Below, piece by piece: positions 59,722 to 64,000 of a DNA stretch of 64,000 bases; position 1 is the stretch's first letter, and every line of letters begins with the position of its first letter. Below the pieces are notes generated by a model. That model was not told where the DNA came from, did no database searches, and was given only the letters and a program-made list of their open reading frames with translations. Source of the stretch: Rostrohypoxylon terebratum. Taxonomy: Eukaryota; Ascomycota; Sordariomycetes; Xylariales; Hypoxylaceae. The stretch spans positions 23,218 to 87,217 of the forward strand of contig MU385970.1 of NCBI GenBank assembly GCA_022497145.1. The letters run 5' to 3'. The position numbers and the translations under genes are program-made.

Positions 59722-62700
59722 ATTGCCGATTTGTCGTTAGACTTAATAATTAAGAAGTAGATTGATTATTGTGATTATTGTGATTAGATGATACTGGACA
59801 TTCAACGTTGTTGTTGTTGTGGATGATGAGAAGAGATTCGAGAGGATTGGGACGAGAATCTCAGGTCTTTATATCCATCGATGAGGGCATACAAATCTCA
59901 ACAAAGTTCAATTTCATCCAATTTTCTAATATGAGCACTGATGATGTGATTGTTTGTGAGCCCTCCGCGTCGTCATCCTCCTCAAAGATCCATAGAAGAT
60001 CAATGATCTTCATTGCCCAATGCGCACCCTACACGGTATACCCGTCTTGAAAACATCTCCATCGAAAGTATCTCCATGTCTGCGAAATGACTCCTTCAGA
60101 CGACTGCATGTCGTCAATTCTCATTACATGATGTAAATTGGAAGCAGCCTTGCCACAGGCCTGTGCCGAATGCTGATCATCGCGAGCGCAAGCTCAAAAC
60201 ATGTCAGGAAAGAATCGGATTCAGCCATTTTGACACAGCTTACGACGCCGCGTTTATTGCTTAACAGGGGAACAAACCATACAAGCACGAGCTCACCTCA
60301 TAGAATAGGGTGATGTCGTTGTTAGTTTGTGGGGATGACTGCGGCCAATGTGGATCTTGGCTTGGGAGAGCTTGCGTGTCCTGCGTCTTGAATGCCGGTA
60401 CCCCTGTAAATATTCTAGCTAATTTTAACGTCTTCTACCGCCAATTCTTCAATAATCCTAGTCCAGCCCAGCGGCCCCAGCTTGATCCAGTCCTACTTAG
60501 GTAATGTTCAAACAAGTACGCGTCTAAATCTCAATATCAAGACTCCAGATTGGATATATATTTTCACTAGCTACTGTGGATTAATACCAAATGAGCTTGA
60601 CAGCTGAACCCATGTTCCTTCTAGAGAATACTAGCCTTATATCCCGAGTGGGTCCAGTCTGGAGGAAGCTCATATTTCCCTGAGTTGAAGCGCTAGCAAC
60701 GTAACGAGCTAGTTCGCTCTCGGTAAACATGAAATACATGATACTCTACACGACTCGAATCCGTGCCTGCTAAGTACTCACACAAGTTACCTAAAACTTA
60801 CAAGTAATGACGCAGCATCATTGAACCGTTTCCACGAGGCCGGACGCACATACAGGCACACCCGAGTGAGACTTGCATTACCGTTCGATCTCCGAATATC
60901 CCAGCACCCAGGAAGGCTGGGCTAGGTCCGAATCCATGCCGTAGTGCTACCGGGGTCATGGACAAGATATGGAGAATCTCTATTGCGCCATTCTGCCCCT
61001 CAGCGCCCCCCTTAACTATCAAACGCTTCCATGGAAGATCTCGAAACCGAAGATCGTAGTGGAAGGGTAATATAAAGTTGAGATTATTGCTTGCGACGCG
61101 CGGTTGGAGGTTTCGGCAGTACCACGGCCCGCTCACATGGTAAAATTCCACGGATTGGTACTTCAGATCTTCACATCGACCATGATGAGCAGACATGGAT
61201 AGACGGCTCCTGTTCAACAAATCATAAGCTTAGCTCTAGCCAGGTGATTTTAGGTCTCACCGGGTCTTCCATTGCCACAGTCATCCATGGATCCTTGGGA
61301 CCTGCATCGAATATTCTATAGGACGCGTATGTTGAGCTCGTTTTTTATATTATCGATTCCCGTAACGGCTAGCATAAGGCACATAAGACTGCCTTGCCAG
61401 CCTTCTCCTCTTCCTGACCCAGTAGTAAGGAGACGGAAAGTCCGTGATTCCCTCCACCGGAGCGGTGAAATTATTGGAATAGGAACTTAGCAGCTGTAGG
61501 TCGAAGTCAAAGCGGCCCGTATGGTAGAAGAAGATATCTGATAAACCTATCGGAAAGGAAAGAGATCTTCCTGCGACACGTCGTCCATCACATATGAGGG
61601 GATGATGACATTCGAAGGAAACAAGACGACATGTGTTCACACAAGACCGAGATGTGACAGATGCAACAATTACTGTTTCTATTACAAGATAATATCTCGA
61701 GCCGTGCAGCCGTGTAATAGTATTCTGTCATCGATCATGGTCTGGAGCATGTTTACCTACCGAGTCTGGGGGGTCAGGTACGTACCTAGTACTTAGGGTA
61801 AGTAGGTAGAACTCATAGCTCAACGAGTGCTTGGGTAGTTTCAGTCCCAAAGAAGTCAGTAGTAAATGTACCGGTAAGGCTTAATCGTAGGAAAATTTGC
61901 CTTTTCGCGTACCTTGTCGACTCGGCACTCAGAAAGAAGCTTATTTGCCCCTGAATCAACATAGGCTTCTACGGGTGTGCCAAGGATGGGGAACGTGCCC
62001 AATAGTATGGTAAAAGAGGAGCCATCGCTAAGATTCCACTGTCTGCAGCCAACACGCTAGAAGATCCCATCGTACCATAGAAATGCTAGAATTGATTGCG
62101 TACGTAATCCTAGTGACCATAGCTTTGCCGACCCAAACTTCATGATGGCTGAGTAAAATTGAATACTCAAACTATTGCAAAAGCCTCCTTTAGTTTCTGT
62201 GCTGAGTAGATAATTGCGCCTTGTTGACTAACCAAGTAGATCCGAGGTCGACAGAATTATTCATATAGATGTGGCGCCTTGAACTTCTAATGCCTCTGGG
62301 TCAGGCCTCATCCCAATACATCAAGAGGTCTAGCACCCATTCGATGATTATCGCAAAAAATATGATTTGGTGGGTTTTTCGTCTCTCGGACTGGGACAGA
62401 GTCGAGAGAAGCTATCCTAATGGCCATTGTTTATGTCAACAGGCCTCAGCAACATAGGTAGACTTAGGTAGCACAAGCGCTGCAGCCAAGGGATATTCGC
62501 AGACACGTAGAAGGCATTGTGCAGGGAAGCCAGGCCATCATAGAAAAGACTGTCGTCGGTATGGGTCGGGAATGTTTCGGAAACAACTCAGTCTTGTCGG
62601 GACCGAGTCTTGTTCGCACCCCTATTTCCATAAAGGTTCCTTGACCGCACGTCTAGTAAATTTTAGCCATAGCTCTAATCAGATTGTTGATCTTTACAGC

Positions 62701-64000
62701 TAGGTCTCTGGACAGAATATTGGGAAATGAACGAAAATGCTGCCTTGACAAAAGGCTTTAACTAATCAAATCTTGAATTACCTTGAAGATAATCAGGAAG
62801 GCCCCTTTATGCATCTTCAACTCACCAAGGCCAGTGAAATAACGACGGGAAACCCCATCGGCGAAAATGCTTCGTACCCCAGTTAGGACCTAACCACAGG
62901 TATCTCAGCGAATTTACTGGGCGCTCCAGTTCGTGCTGTCGCAGAAAGCTGCGGTAGTTGTCTCTTGGCACGGATGTCTTCACCATGGTTCATACTTATG
63001 AGTCTACCGCCTCCTTGGACGTTTGTTAGCCAGAGTGACGAAGTAAACTGTGAAAGAGCGGGTGAGTCACGATGGACACCGCCGCTTGATCTAATGAGAC
63101 AGTCAATTCTTTTACACTTTGACAATATTAGTATTCTAGGACAGAGATACCTAGTATATTCCTATCAACCCACTCGAGCTCACCGAACCGAATTGATAAT
63201 ATCAGACATGGATAAGAGGCGGACAAATTTCGAGTTGGTCCATCCAAACCATGTCTTCTATAATTTGTAACGTGGCCTTCGTGGTGGTGGCATTGATAAC
63301 TCTACTCCTCTGAAGGCAGAAGTGGTGGCGATCCGATATGATGATAAATCTACTCCAGTTAAACGATACCGACATTCCATTGTAATGACCTGTGCCTCGG
63401 GGATAAATATACGAGAGATAAATATCAGCGCCCGAGATAGGTATCATTAGGTCAAGAGTGTTTATTGGTGAAATATCCTCTCCTCGATAGGGTTTCCAAA
63501 GATTATACTTATCCGGAATACTAATATGACGCTATATACTCATACCTGTAGATTCCAGTTATGAAGTGATACGATGGACAATAGGAAAGACTGCTGTAAG
63601 TTGATAGGTACCTAGATATATCTTGACTGCTCTGCCTCCAAATTTAGAACATAGAGTCAGCAACCTCGTAATCCTAATCACGGAATTATTTCACTATTCC
63701 TGGATGACAGCGACTTCGGTTTGATCTCTACATACTAGGTTAGGTAGGTAGGTAGTTCCTACCTTTTGTCGCTGCTTGTCTTATTCCATGCTGAATAATC
63801 CTTTTCACTCACCACCTCGGCCATCGCTGAGTCTGTTCGTGGTCTAGGATTTCGGAATGGGATTTCAAATAAGCCTACTCCGAGAAAAATTAGTTTGGGT
63901 CGACTACTGTCACACGGGGACTGGATGCCAAGATACAGTTGGCAGCCAGGTCGCATACAGGTCAGGCAGGAATCCTGCAAAGAGGTTATCATCACTTATT
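59722..64000. other. Gene-free right end of the window
   Basis: No gene could be supported. The longest frame (60798-61220, minus) has mixed composition without a recognisable domain. Frames near 61350-61640, 62883-63125 and 63759-63995 are short and could be decayed gene pieces or chance. GGTAGGTA words appear at about 61775-61810 and 63738-63755. A gene entering from beyond 64000 cannot be excluded. Confidence 0.5.

Noticed and set aside
59122..59760. 212-aa plus-strand open frame over the proline-rich gene
   Set aside because: Proline codons read as Gly/Arg on the other strand, so the repeat keeps both strands open. The minus frame has the ATG, signal peptide and natural stop.
60798..61220. 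140-aa minus-strand frame
   Set aside because: It has no recognisable domain, mixed composition and no neighbouring exons that extend it. It could be a decayed gene but this cannot be supported.

Overview
The window looks like nuclear chromosomal DNA of a filamentous ascomycete (Pezizomycotina, probably Sordariomycetes; anything finer is a guess). The evidence is the gene structure: short introns of about 55-175 nt with GTAAGT-like donors and CTAAC/CTGAC-like branch sites, CT-rich leaders, no operons. The gene families also fit: an ACS-type MFS permease, a fungal rhodopsin-like (Pth11/SAT4-type) membrane protein, a Zn2Cys6 regulator, a CBM21 PP1-targeting subunit and a CCC1/VIT1 transporter. 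I saw no rRNA, tRNA, CRISPR array or intact transposase/reverse transcriptase frame, but I could not run a search.

Layout. 1.4-4.9 kb (+) is a large Ala/Ser-rich protein with an N-terminal membrane anchor and a C-terminal KDEL. 6.1-7.8 kb (-) is an MFS permease, divergent from a rhodopsin-like membrane protein at 10.7-12.1 kb (+). At 15.9-16.6 kb (+) a GC-rich, single-exon cytidine-deaminase-fold gene stands alone between gene-free flanks. From 16.6 to 33.7 kb no gene is recognisable. From 33.7 to 49.2 kb the genes are dense: CBM21/PP1 targeting subunit (+), secreted acid phosphatase (-), CCC1/VIT1 transporter (+), single-pass membrane protein with a Pro/Gly-rich tail (-), CHY zinc-finger protein (+), proteasome alpha-4 subunit (-) and Zn2Cys6 transcription factor (-). 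From 49.2 to 59.1 kb is another gene-free stretch, followed by a secreted proline-rich repeat protein (-) at 59.1-59.7 kb and 4.3 kb without a recognisable gene.

How the genes relate. There is no biosynthetic cluster or evident shared pathway. Most of the dense block is housekeeping or nutrient handling (glycogen/PP1 control, phosphate scavenging, vacuolar metal storage, proteasome). Acid phosphatase and the metal transporter are divergent and share a 1.46 kb intergenic region with three CACGTG boxes, so joint control is conceivable. Points most worth following: the isolated deaminase-fold gene, a 5-nt first coding exon in the CHY gene and a 7-nt internal exon in the proteasome gene, the KDEL-ended anchored protein, and a palindromic CCTAGG/GGTAGGTA word that recurs in non-coding DNA throughout the window.

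Exon joins were derived by hand from splice consensus and reading phase; all resulting frames close. Functions rest on family recognition from motifs, without database searches.
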